Below the pieces are notes generated by a model that was not told where the DNA came from, made no database searches, and saw only the letters and a list, made by a program, of their open reading frames with translations. Shown piece by piece: positions 40,094 to 48,994 of a DNA stretch of 64,000 nucleotides; position 1 is the first letter of the stretch; every line of letters begins with the position of its first letter. The stretch is from Massilia brevitalea (lineage in GTDB: Bacteria > Pseudomonadota > Gammaproteobacteria > Burkholderiales > Burkholderiaceae_D). The stretch lies in NCBI RefSeq assembly GCF_030711405.1, contig NZ_JAULSI010000001.1:1-64000 (forward strand). Reading direction: 5' to 3'. Position numbers and translations under genes: made by a program.

Positions 40094-41938
40094 ATGAAAC
40101 CTTCCCTGATCAGCCTGTTCGTCGCCCTCAGCTTCTCCAACGCCGCTTTTGCCGCGCCCGCCATCGAACACATGGAACCGCCCTTCTGGTGGGCCGGCAT
40201 GCAGCACAAGGGCTTGCAGCTGATGGTGCATGGCAAGAACCTGGGCGAGCTGGCGGCAACGGTCGACTATCCGGGCGTGCGCGTGGTGTCGACAACGCGC
40301 GTGGCGAATGCCAATTACCTGTTCATCGACCTGGAGATCGGCGCCGACGCGAAGCCGGGCCAGTTCGAGATCGTCTTCACGGGCGCCGGCCGCAGCGAAC
40401 GCCATGCCTATCGCCTGCTGGCGCGCGAGCCCGGTTCGGCGGCGCGCCAGGGCTTTACCGGCAGCGACGCGATCTACCAGATCATGCCGGACCGCTTTGC
40501 CAATGGCCTGCCGGCGAACGACAGCGTGGCCGGCATGCGCGAAAAGGCCGACCGCAAGAACGGCGGCGGGCGCCATGGCGGCGACATCCAGGGCGCCATC
40601 GACCACCTCGACTACATCGCCAACCTGGGCTTTACCCAGCTGTGGCCGACGCCGCTGGTCGAGAACGATGCGCCGGCCTACTCCTACCACGGCTATGGCG
40701 CCACCGACCTGTACAAGGTCGACGCCCGCTATGGCAGCAACGCGGACTTCGTGCGCCTGTCGGATGAAGCGAAGAAGCGCGGCATCGGCCTGATCCAGGA
40801 CGTGGTGCTGTCGCACATCGGCGTCAACCACTGGTGGATGAAGGACGTGCCGACGCCGGACTGGATCAACTTCGGCGGCAAGTTCGTGCCGACCCAGCAC
40901 CACCACGTGGCCGTGCAGGATCCGTACGCCTCGAAAGCCGACAGCAAGAACTTCACCGCCGGCTGGTTCGTCGACACCATGCCCGACCTGAACCAGACCA
41001 ACCCGCTGGTGGCGAATTACCTCATCCAGAACAACATCTGGTGGATCGAGTACGCCAAGTTGTCGGGCCTGCGCATCGACACCTATGGCTATTCCGACGG
41101 CGCCTTCCTCACCGAATACACGCGCCGCCTGATGGCCGAGTACCCGAACCTGAACATGGTCGGCGAAGAATGGAACAACCGCCCGCCGGTAGTGGCGCGC
41201 TGGCAGCGCGGCAAGGTGAATCACGACGGCTACGTCAGCTACCTGCCCAGCCTGATGGACTTCCCGCTGATGCAGGCCATGCGCAACGGCCTGCAAAAGG
41301 AAGGCGGCAACCTGAACGACGTGTACGAGACCCTGTCGCTCGATTACCTGTACCCGGAACCGCAGAACCTGGTCCTGTTCGGCAGCAACCACGACATCGC
41401 GCGCATGTTCAGCGCGGTCGGCGAAGACTTCGGCCGCTGGCGCATGAACATGGTGTTCCTGATGACCATGCCGCGCATCCCGCAGTTCTACAGCGGCGAC
41501 GAAATCCTGATGACCAGCGCCGTCAAGCAGCGCGACGACGCCAGCTACCGCCGCGACTTCCCCGGCGGCTGGGCCGGCGACAAGGTGAACGCCTTTACCG
41601 GCGCCGGCCTCAGCACCCAGCAGCGCGCGGCCCAGGACCTGGTGCGCCAGCTCACCAACTGGCGCAAGAACGAACCCGTCATCCACAGCGGCCGCACCAT
41701 GCAGTTCGGCCCCGAGAACAATACCTGGGTCTACTTCCGCTACAACGACAGCAAGCGCATCATGGTTGCCATGAACAACGGCGACAAGGCGGCGACCCTG
41801 GACACGGCGCGCTTCCAGGAGATGCTCAAGGGCGCGGCCGGCGGCAAGGACATCCTCAGCGGCCAGCAGGTCGAGTTGGCCAAGGAACTGAAGCTGGCGC
41901 CGAAGTCGGTCGTCGTCGTCGAGCTGCCGGGGGCATGA
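40094..41938 (+). CDS. Exported GH13 cyclomaltodextrinase/neopullulanase-like enzyme
   Basis: The 614-residue protein has a signal peptide (NAAFAAPA). An N-terminal beta-sandwich typical of cyclomaltodextrinases follows (PPFWWAGMQHKGLQLMVHGKNL region, about 30-120), then a GH13 barrel and a C-terminal beta domain. Catalytic groups are Asp in LRIDTYGYSD, Glu in MVGEEWNN and Asp in FGSNHDIARM. It should open cyclodextrins and cut maltodextrins in the periplasm. It heads a three-gene operon, with the next start overlapping its stop by 4 nt. TGTAGTC-type sites upstream suggest maltose-responsive control. Neopullulanase activity is also possible. Confidence 0.9.
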   Translation: MKPSLISLFVALSFSNAAFAAPAIEHMEPPFWWAGMQHKGLQLMVHGKNLGELAATVDYPGVRVVSTTRVANANYLFIDLEIGADAKPGQFEIVFTGAGRSERHAYRLLAREPGSAARQGFTGSDAIYQIMPDRFANGLPANDSVAGMREKADRKNGGGRHGGDIQGAIDHLDYIANLGFTQLWPTPLVENDAPAYSYHGYGATDLYKVDARYGSNADFVRLSDEAKKRGIGLIQDVVLSHIGVNHWWMKDVPTPDWINFGGKFVPTQHHHVAVQDPYASKADSKNFTAGWFVDTMPDLNQTNPLVANYLIQNNIWWIEYAKLSGLRIDTYGYSDGAFLTEYTRRLMAEYPNLNMVGEEWNNRPPVVARWQRGKVNHDGYVSYLPSLMDFPLMQAMRNGLQKEGGNLNDVYETLSLDYLYPEPQNLVLFGSNHDIARMFSAVGEDFGRWRMNMVFLMTMPRIPQFYSGDEILMTSAVKQRDDASYRRDFPGGWAGDKVNAFTGAGLSTQQRAAQDLVRQLTNWRKNEPVIHSGRTMQFGPENNTWVYFRYNDSKRIMVAMNNGDKAATLDTARFQEMLKGAAGGKDILSGQQVELAKELKLAPKSVVVVELPGA

Positions 41939-44262
41939 TGCCGCAGTCCCTCTCCAGCCCGATGATGGTCCTGGCGCTGGCCTGCGCCTTCGGCAGCGCC
42001 GGCGCCGTCGAGAAGCCCGGCGTCGACGCCTTTTTCGCCGACATGGCGATCCAGGCCGCGCCCGGGCAGCAGGCGCGCTTTGTCGCCGGCGACAACCTGA
42101 CCGGCTACTTCGAAGGCTACACGCACAGCTACGACAAGGGCGAAGGCTATGTGTTCAAGAGCGGCACGGTCTTCCATCACTACATGAGCTTCGCGGGCGG
42201 CGTGCAGAACGACCGCACCCGCGCCGCCGAGGAAGTGCTGCCCTGGGGCCACCGCGTGCGCTATGCCAACGGCGCGAGCGAGGAACTGGCGCTGCTGTCG
42301 AAAAAGCATGCGCTGGCCCTGCGCGTCACGAACGGCAAGGCGGCCACGCTGGCGCTGCGCCCGCTGCTGAAGACGGCCGGCGCGGTAACGCAGGCGGGCG
42401 GCATCGTCACCGTGACGCCGGGTACAGGCGCGACGCAGTTCATGGCGCTGGCGGCCGACCGGCCGTTCACACTGGGTGCAGACCTGACCCTGGCCACGCA
42501 GGCCCCGGCACGCTCGTTCACCGTGATCGCCGCCTTTGGCGCCACGCCTGAGGAAGCCTCTACGCGCGCACGCGCTTTGGCGGGAGGCGATGCCATCGCA
42601 GACGAGCGCCGCGCGATGTACGAAGCGCTCACCCGCAGCTATCTCGCCACCAGCGACAAGGAGTACGACAAGGCGCTGAACTGGGCCAAGGCCTCGGCGC
42701 GCATGTTCGTGGTGAACGAATACGGCGCCGGCATCTGGGCCGGCCTGCCCTGGTTCCGCGAGAACTGGGGTCGCGACACCTTCATCGCCCTGCCCGGCAC
42801 CCTGCTGGTGTCGGGCGAGTTCGCCGACGCCAAGGCCGTGCTGGCCAATTTTGCGCGCTACCAGAACCTGCGAGAACCACGCGACAAAGATTATGGCCGC
42901 GTGCCGAACCGCGTCTCGCCCGATGAGATCATCTACAACACGGTGGACGGCACGCCCTGGATGCTGCGCGAGGCGATGGAATACATCCACTACACGGGCG
43001 ACCGCGCCTTTGCTGCCGAGATGTACAAGCTGGCGATCCCCTATGTCGAGGGCGCGATCGCCAACTACGTGGACGCCGACGGCCTGCTGCGCCATGCGGC
43101 GTCCGACACCTGGATGGATGCGCGCATCGAGAATCCGACCCACCAGCCCTGGTCGGACCGCGGGCCGCATGCGGTCGAGATCCAGGCCCTGTGGCACACG
43201 GCGCTGCAAAGCGCCGCCACGCTTGCTGCCTGGGCCGGCGACGAAACGCGTGCGCGCGACTGGACGGCGCTGGCAGGCAAAGCGCAGGCCAGCTTCCTGC
43301 GGCGCTTCTGGGACGGCAAGACGATGGCCGACCGCCTGCGCGCGGACGGCAGCCGCGACACCAGGCTGCGCCCGAACGCGCTGATGCTGTCCTCGATCCC
43401 CTTCGGCGAATTCGTGCCGGATGCAGTGCAGGCGCAGGTGGTCAAGCGCAGCGTGCCGGAACTGCTCTACCCCTACGGCATCGCCTCGCTCTCCCAGAAC
43501 GACCCTTACTTCCACCCGCGCCACGAGAACCCGGCCTTCCACCACAAGGATGCGGCCTACCACAACGGCACCATCTGGGGCTGGAACGCCGGCTTCACGG
43601 TGACCGCGCTGAACCGCTTCGGTTACCAGGACCTGGGCTGGCAGCTGACGCAGAACATCGGGCAGCAAATCCTCGGCCTGGGCACGCTCGGCAGCATGAG
43701 CGAAAACCTGGACGCCCTGCCGCGCGCGGACGGCAGCCTGAAGCCGACCGGCACCTTTGCCCAGTCGTGGAGCGTGGCCGAGTATGCGCGTAACGCCTAC
43801 CAGGATTACGTGGGCTTCCGCCCGGACCTGATTGCCGATACCCTGCGCTTCGAGCCGGCCATCCCCGCGCAGTGGAAACGCTTCGGCGCTGCCCTGCCCT
43901 TCGGTGTGGATGAAGCGGTGGAGGTCGACTTCGTGCGCGCGGACGGCGGCGAGCGCTGGACCTTCACGCTGCGCGGCAAGGTCCCGCGCACCGTGCGCAT
44001 GGTCTACCTGAACCCCGACAAGAGCCGCTCGCAGGTCGCCTTTGCGCTCACGCCCGGCAAGGCGGCGACGCTGGCGCTGGCCGGCAAGCGCGCCGTGCTG
44101 GACGGACGGGCCCTGGCTCCGCAACCGGTACGCGCCTCGTTCACCGCCGAGATCGGCACGCTGCACTTCGCGCAGCCCAAGGCTTACCGCGCGCAGGACT
44201 TCCCGATGCTGCAAGGGCGCGATGTCCTGCGCGGCATCGTCGAACGCAACGAATACCGCTGA
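41935..44262 (+). CDS. Amylo-alpha-1,6-glucosidase-like debranching enzyme (GH133 type), exported
   Basis: The 775-residue protein matches the C-terminal catalytic half of glycogen debranching enzymes, an (alpha/alpha)6 barrel. The signature WFRENWGRDTFIALPGTLLVSG region is followed by VSPDEIIYNTVDGTPW, DTWMDARIE and HNGTIWGWNAGFTV, which line the active site. It should remove single alpha-1,6-linked glucose residues left on branched dextrins. A signal peptide is likely at the N terminus (ALACAFGSAGAVE), which is unusual because most homologues act in the cytoplasm. The start at 41935 overlaps the upstream stop (ATGA), so translation is coupled; a second ATG follows directly. It complements the pullulanase encoded at 7926. 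Confidence 0.85.
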   Translation: MMPQSLSSPMMVLALACAFGSAGAVEKPGVDAFFADMAIQAAPGQQARFVAGDNLTGYFEGYTHSYDKGEGYVFKSGTVFHHYMSFAGGVQNDRTRAAEEVLPWGHRVRYANGASEELALLSKKHALALRVTNGKAATLALRPLLKTAGAVTQAGGIVTVTPGTGATQFMALAADRPFTLGADLTLATQAPARSFTVIAAFGATPEEASTRARALAGGDAIADERRAMYEALTRSYLATSDKEYDKALNWAKASARMFVVNEYGAGIWAGLPWFRENWGRDTFIALPGTLLVSGEFADAKAVLANFARYQNLREPRDKDYGRVPNRVSPDEIIYNTVDGTPWMLREAMEYIHYTGDRAFAAEMYKLAIPYVEGAIANYVDADGLLRHAASDTWMDARIENPTHQPWSDRGPHAVEIQALWHTALQSAATLAAWAGDETRARDWTALAGKAQASFLRRFWDGKTMADRLRADGSRDTRLRPNALMLSSIPFGEFVPDAVQAQVVKRSVPELLYPYGIASLSQNDPYFHPRHENPAFHHKDAAYHNGTIWGWNAGFTVTALNRFGYQDLGWQLTQNIGQQILGLGTLGSMSENLDALPRADGSLKPTGTFAQSWSVAEYARNAYQDYVGFRPDLIADTLRFEPAIPAQWKRFGAALPFGVDEAVEVDFVRADGGERWTFTLRGKVPRTVRMVYLNPDKSRSQVAFALTPGKAATLALAGKRAVLDGRALAPQPVRASFTAEIGTLHFAQPKAYRAQDFPMLQGRDVLRGIVERNEYR

Positions 44263-44273
44263 CAGGAGTACCG

Positions 44274-47192
44274 ATGATTTCTTCCCGATGGCTGCTGGGT
44301 GCAGCGCTTGTTGTCAACACCGCCGCAGCTGTCGCAGCCGACCCGGGACCGCTGCGCCAGGCATTCTTTGTGCGCGGCGGCTTCAACGCCTGGGGCGTCG
44401 ACAACCCCTTGCCGCACCAGGGCGGCGGTATCTACCAGGCCGACATCCTGGTCAGCCATGGCAACCACGGCTTCAAGATCGGCGACAAGGAGTGGAAGCA
44501 GGAATGGGTGCCGGATGCCGGCAAGAGCGTCGCCGTCAAACCCGGCGCCACGCTGCCGCTCGAGACCCAGGCCGGCCCCGAGGCGACCCTGTTCGTGCGC
44601 AGCACCGGCACCTACCGCTTCACGCTCGACGCGCGCAATCCGCAAGCGCCCCGATTGACCGTGACGCGCCTGGAAACCCCGGCTGCGGCGCCGCAGCCCG
44701 ATCCGCACGCCGGCCGCGCGCGGGTGGCGACGCTGGCCTGGCCGACCTGGGACGGCAAGGCCGAGACGACGCGCTTTTCGCTGCTTGATCCGCAAGCCCG
44801 GCTGCGCAGCTACACGCATTCGAGCACGATGCAGCCGCGCGACCCGGTGCCGCAGCACGCCACCTATGCCGAGAGCGCCGACCGCCCCTACACCCGCAGC
44901 GGCAACCTCGCCTTCGACGCCCTGTTCGCGCTGGCGGGAAGCGAGATGGCTCAGGATGCCGTCAGCGCTATCCGCGACGGCAACTACAATGCCGGCGCGG
45001 CGATTCCCTGCGACTGCTTCGAGACCGGCGAGAAATGGCATTACGTGTGGACGCGCGACCTGTCCTACGCGGCCGACCTCGGCCTGGCCCTGCTCGACCC
45101 GCAGCGCGTGCGCAATTCGCTGGACTTCAAGCTGGCCGGCTACCGTGCCGGCGTGTCGAAGGCGCCGCAGGTGCCCGGCTCGGCCGACGGCCTGCAGATC
45201 GTGCAGGACACCGGCAGCGGCGGCAGCTGGCCGGTCAGCACCGACCGCATGACCTGGGCCTTTGCGGCCGAGGAAGTGCTGCGCACCCTGCCCCCGGCCG
45301 AACGCCAGGCCTTTGCAGGCAAAGCCCTGAAGGCGCTGTCGAACACCATCGAGATCGACCGCGTCGCCGCCTTCGACCCGCAGAACGGGCTGTACACCGG
45401 CGAGCAAAGCTTCCTCGACTGGCGCGAAAACAGCTACGCCAGCTGGATCGTCGACGACCTGGCCTCGATGGCGAGCGCCAAGTCGGTGTCGACGAACGCC
45501 ACGCACTACCAGGCCCTGTGCCTGGCGGCGAAGCTGGCGCGCGAACAGGGAGACACGGCGCGCGCCGCGCGTTACGAAGGCTGGGCAGGTGAACTGAAAC
45601 GGGCCGTCAACGCCCGGCTCTGGCTGGCCGACGCCGGCATGTACAGCAGCCTCACCGCCGCCCACTTCGACGCCGCCGCCATGCACAAGTTCGACTGGCT
45701 GGGGCAGTCGCTGGCGATCGTCACCGGCATCGCCGACGAAGCGCAGACGCGCAGCATCCTGGCGCGCTATCCGCATGGCCCGATGGGGCCGCCCGTGATC
45801 TGGCCCCAGCAGCAGGGTACGCCGGTCTACCACAACCGCGCGATGTGGCCGTTCGTCACCGGCTACGGCCTGAAGGCGGCGGTGCGGGGCAAGAATGCCA
45901 GCGTGGCCGATGCCGCCTACGCGTCGCTGATGCGCGGCGCGGCCGTGAACATCTCGAACATGGAAAACCTGGAGTGGCTGTCCGGCCAGCCGCTGCTGCT
46001 CGACGAGCAGCATCCCGAGCTGATCGGGCCGGTGATCAATTCGCGCCGCCAGTTGTGGTCGGTCGGCGCCTATATCGGCATGGTGGTCGAGAACGTATTC
46101 GGCGTGTCCGCCGGCGACGACGGCATCACGCTGGCGCCTTTCGTCACGGCGACACTGCGCCGCGAAACCTTCAGGGACAGCGACCAGGCCACGCTGCACA
46201 ACCTGCGCCTGCGCGGCCAGCGCATCGGCGTGCGCCTGCTGCTGCCAAAGGCAAGCGGCGGCAAGGGCTACTACCAGGTCGCATCGATCCTGCACAACGG
46301 CCGGCCGTCCGCGGCCACCATCCCGTGGGCGGCGCTGCGCGACGGCGACATGATCGAGATCCGCCTCGGCGCACTGGCCGGCGGCGACAGCACGATCCGT
46401 CGCGTAAACGCTGATCCCTACGTGGAATCGCCCGCCGTGTTCGCGCCGCGCGAGCCGCGCATCGCGTCGCTGGAACGCGACGTCGACGGGCGCGCGCGGC
46501 TGCAGATCGGCAGCGATGGTAATGAAAGCGCCGCCACCGTCTACAACGTCTACCGCGACGGCAAGCTGGTGGCGGCCCGGGTGCCGGCCGGCGCCTGGCG
46601 CGACCGCGAACCGGCGCCGAACGCCTGCTATGCGGTCGAGGCGCAGTTCAGCGCATCCGGCAACCGCAGCCACCACAGCGTGCCGCGCTGCGTGGCGCCG
46701 GCGGTCGAAATCCCGGTCACCGATCCGCGCGTGCAGGCCAGCGTGAAGCTGACGCCTGCCGCCGGCCGCTACGCCGCAGCGCGCCTGGCCGACTGGGGCC
46801 AGCCGGCCGACCGCTTCGAAGTACGCGACGTCAAGATCGGGGAGCCGGGCGACTACCGCGTGCAGGTCCGCTATCACAACGGCGCCAACCAGATCAACCT
46901 GGGCATCAGCAATGGCGTGAAGTGGCTGGCGGTCGTGGATGCCCAGGGCAAGACGGTGGCGCAAGGCGTGGTCCAGCTGCCGCACGCGAAGTTCGACAAG
47001 ACGAACACGCCGACGGTGCTGTCGACGCCACTCGCGGCCAGACTGCAGCCCGGCGCCTACACCCTGCGCCTGAGCGACTTCTACAACATGAGCTACCTGG
47101 AAAGCAACGCCAGCTTCAGCGGCGCCGGCGGCACTGCGGGACCATGGAACCGCGTCGACATCTTCGGCATCCGCCTGCAGCGCGTGGAATAA
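44274..47192 (+). CDS. Exported six-hairpin glycosidase with starch-binding-like N-domain, specificity unknown
   Basis: The 972-residue protein has a signal peptide (NTAAAVAADP). A beta-sandwich resembling starch-binding modules follows (about 25-120; RGGFNAWG then GNHGFKIGDKEWKQEW). Then comes a long alpha-helical six-hairpin barrel (about 190-600) with WHYVWTRDLSYAADLGL, GGSWPVSTDRMTWAF and VIWPQQQGTPVYHNRAMWPF. The C-terminal ~250 residues are beta-rich and look like a carbohydrate-binding module. Fold and context point to a glucan-active hydrolase, but I cannot place it in a characterised GH family. It starts 11 bp after the debranching enzyme with AGGAG in front, completing the operon. 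Confidence 0.75.
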   Translation: MISSRWLLGAALVVNTAAAVAADPGPLRQAFFVRGGFNAWGVDNPLPHQGGGIYQADILVSHGNHGFKIGDKEWKQEWVPDAGKSVAVKPGATLPLETQAGPEATLFVRSTGTYRFTLDARNPQAPRLTVTRLETPAAAPQPDPHAGRARVATLAWPTWDGKAETTRFSLLDPQARLRSYTHSSTMQPRDPVPQHATYAESADRPYTRSGNLAFDALFALAGSEMAQDAVSAIRDGNYNAGAAIPCDCFETGEKWHYVWTRDLSYAADLGLALLDPQRVRNSLDFKLAGYRAGVSKAPQVPGSADGLQIVQDTGSGGSWPVSTDRMTWAFAAEEVLRTLPPAERQAFAGKALKALSNTIEIDRVAAFDPQNGLYTGEQSFLDWRENSYASWIVDDLASMASAKSVSTNATHYQALCLAAKLAREQGDTARAARYEGWAGELKRAVNARLWLADAGMYSSLTAAHFDAAAMHKFDWLGQSLAIVTGIADEAQTRSILARYPHGPMGPPVIWPQQQGTPVYHNRAMWPFVTGYGLKAAVRGKNASVADAAYASLMRGAAVNISNMENLEWLSGQPLLLDEQHPELIGPVINSRRQLWSVGAYIGMVVENVFGVSAGDDGITLAPFVTATLRRETFRDSDQATLHNLRLRGQRIGVRLLLPKASGGKGYYQVASILHNGRPSAATIPWAALRDGDMIEIRLGALAGGDSTIRRVNADPYVESPAVFAPREPRIASLERDVDGRARLQIGSDGNESAATVYNVYRDGKLVAARVPAGAWRDREPAPNACYAVEAQFSASGNRSHHSVPRCVAPAVEIPVTDPRVQASVKLTPAAGRYAAARLADWGQPADRFEVRDVKIGEPGDYRVQVRYHNGANQINLGISNGVKWLAVVDAQGKTVAQGVVQLPHAKFDKTNTPTVLSTPLAARLQPGAYTLRLSDFYNMSYLESNASFSGAGGTAGPWNRVDIFGIRLQRVE

Positions 47193-47303
47193 AAACAACG
47201 GGGGTCAAGTCTGCCATCCGGACACGAGCTCTGCCTTAACTCACATATACCGGCTTCTACAGCCGGGCTCGTGTCTCGATGGCAGACTTGACCCCCGTTG
47301 TTT
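47193..47303. repeat. 111-bp MITE-like element with 39-bp near-perfect inverted arms
   Basis: Arms at 47193-47231 and 47265-47303 are complementary with 3 mismatches in 39. Each outer end begins AAACAACGGGGGTCAAGTCT. The 33-nt centre contains another small hairpin (CCGGCT/AGCCGG). The element begins at the base after the TAA of the preceding glycosidase and fills the gap to the convergent lipid kinase, so it may also act as a two-way terminator. No transposase is encoded. Confidence 0.85.
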
Positions 47304-47327
47304 AATTCTGGCTGTTCGTGGGAAAAT

Positions 47328-48305
47328 TTAGGCGGCGTCGCGCGAATCGGCTGCGGCGTGCGGGGGCTTGAGCAGGGCCAGGCGGCCTTCGAGCACGCGG
47401 AATTCGAGGGGCATCTTCATGCGCATCACTTCGCCGTCGGTGGCGACCTTCACGGTGCGCCGCGGCGACAGGCGGGCGTGCTTGACGGTGAGGCGCTTGA
47501 AGGAGAAGGCGATCACGTTTTCGGCCTCGCCCAGGCGGCCCAGGGCGCCGCGCAGCAGCAGGCCAAGCATGCCCAGCTTGCCGACGCGGCGCGGTGCGAT
47601 GGCCGCCAGTTCGCCGTCTTCCAGCGCCGATTTCAGGGGCCCCATGCCGACCTGCTCCATCTGCAGGCGGTTGTTGCCGACGAAGAGCGTGGGGGTGCGC
47701 AGTTTGCGCGTGTGGCCCTCGGTCTCGAGGGCGATGCGCAGCGCGCGGTGCCGGCCGAGCGCGGTCTTCAGGGCCGACAGGATGGCCACCACGCGGCTGC
47801 GCCCGTACTGCTGCTTGTCGTGCTCGCGCGCTTCGAGCAGGGCCGGATACAGGCCGACGCTGGCGTTCACCAGGAAGATGCGGTCGTTCAGCATGCCCAC
47901 CTGCACCGGCTGCACGGTGGAGGTCAGCAGCGAGCGCACCGCCTCGGCCAGGTCTTCGGGAATGCCGTGGGTGCGGCCGAAGTAATTGAAGGTCCCCTGC
48001 GGCAGCACGCCGAACACGCAGCCCTGCAATACCGCCTGGTGCGCCACGGTGTTGATGGTGCCGTCGCCGCCGGCCGCCACCAGCACGCCATTGTTGTCCT
48101 TGGCCTGCTGCGCCATCTTGCGCGCGGTCTCGGCCAGGTTGGCGGCGTCTTCGACGATCTCGAGATGGCAGGTGCGGCCGGCCTCGCCCAGCACGTCGCG
48201 GATGGTCGAGCAGCGCAGCTCGGTCTCGGAATGACCGGAGCCGGCGTTGAGCACCACGTAGAAGGCAGCGTTCTTGTCTGGCTCAAGGTTCGGCATGGAG
48301 TGCAA
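47328..48305 (-). CDS. Diacylglycerol/lipid kinase family protein (YegS-like)
   Basis: The 325-residue protein has a DAGK catalytic domain with the nucleotide loop AAGGDGTINTVAHQAV, an N-terminal FYVVLNAGSGHSE strand and LPQGTFNYFGRTHGIP, which replaces the usual GTxNDFA block. It should phosphorylate a lipid alcohol at the membrane surface, though members of this family act on several lipids. The C-terminal half is the usual beta-sandwich (HARLSPRRTVKVATDGE). An alternative start three codons downstream (48296) exists. It is convergent with the glycosidase operon. Confidence 0.87.
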   Translation of the reverse strand: MHSMPNLEPDKNAAFYVVLNAGSGHSETELRCSTIRDVLGEAGRTCHLEIVEDAANLAETARKMAQQAKDNNGVLVAAGGDGTINTVAHQAVLQGCVFGVLPQGTFNYFGRTHGIPEDLAEAVRSLLTSTVQPVQVGMLNDRIFLVNASVGLYPALLEAREHDKQQYGRSRVVAILSALKTALGRHRALRIALETEGHTRKLRTPTLFVGNNRLQMEQVGMGPLKSALEDGELAAIAPRRVGKLGMLGLLLRGALGRLGEAENVIAFSFKRLTVKHARLSPRRTVKVATDGEVMRMKMPLEFRVLEGRLALLKPPHAAADSRDAA

Positions 48306-48404
48306 CTTTCGATAAAAGAGTCAGGTTGACCTCTTCATCGTATCACCGCGCCATGGCTCGTCCGTGCTGCACCGCACAGAGTGCGAAGCGGTGCTCGAAC
48401 ACGC

Positions 48405-48929
48405 CTATTCGTCCGTCGTCGGCCAGTGGTCCGGGTCCTGTAATAATTGGTACATCACGTAGGCATCGACATAGCCCAGGCGCTGGTGGCGGAAGGCTTT
48501 CGGCAGCGTGCCGACGATCGAGAAGCCGAGCTTTTTCCAGAGCATGACGGCGGCGGTGTTGGTGCTGACCACGTAGTTGAACTGCATCGCGAGATAGCCC
48601 TGGCGCCGCGCCTCGTCCAGGCTGTCCTGGCCCAGCAGGCGGCCCACGCCCACGCCCTGCGCCGTGGGGCTGACCATGTAGGAAGCGTTCGCCACATGGT
48701 GGCCGCGCCCCAGCTGGTTCGGCACCACCCGGTACATGCCAAGCACGCGCGCCCCGAGGACGGCCACGCGCGCGGTGACGTTGGCGCCCATCCAGTAGGC
48801 ATGCGCGGCTTCGCGCGAGGTATCTGCGGCAAAGGGATAGGTCTCTCCCGCAGCGGTGTGGGCGCTGAAGATGGTCCACATCGCGTCGAAATCGGCGCTG
48901 GTGGCGGGGCGGATCTGGATATCTTTCAC
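48405..48929 (-). CDS. GNAT-family N-acetyltransferase
   Basis: The 174-residue protein carries the acetyl-CoA-binding motif (YMVSPTAQGVGVGRLLGQDSL) and the GNAT motif B region (VMLWKKLGFSIVGTLPKAF). The start is uncertain. The frame is open to GTG at 48980, but homology starts at DIQIRPATSADF, and the GTG at 48929 immediately before it gives the usual length. No strong ribosome site is seen for either. The substrate is unknown. It lies between a lipid kinase and a cytosine deaminase on the same strand, with about 65 bp to the latter. Confidence 0.8.
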   Translation of the reverse strand: MKDIQIRPATSADFDAMWTIFSAHTAAGETYPFAADTSREAAHAYWMGANVTARVAVLGARVLGMYRVVPNQLGRGHHVANASYMVSPTAQGVGVGRLLGQDSLDEARRQGYLAMQFNYVVSTNTAAVMLWKKLGFSIVGTLPKAFRHQRLGYVDAYVMYQLLQDPDHWPTTDE

Positions 48930-48994
48930 GTATCGTCTGGGAAACTTATCAAAAACCACATGGGCTGGGGATTCTAGCACCGGCTCCCGCCGGT

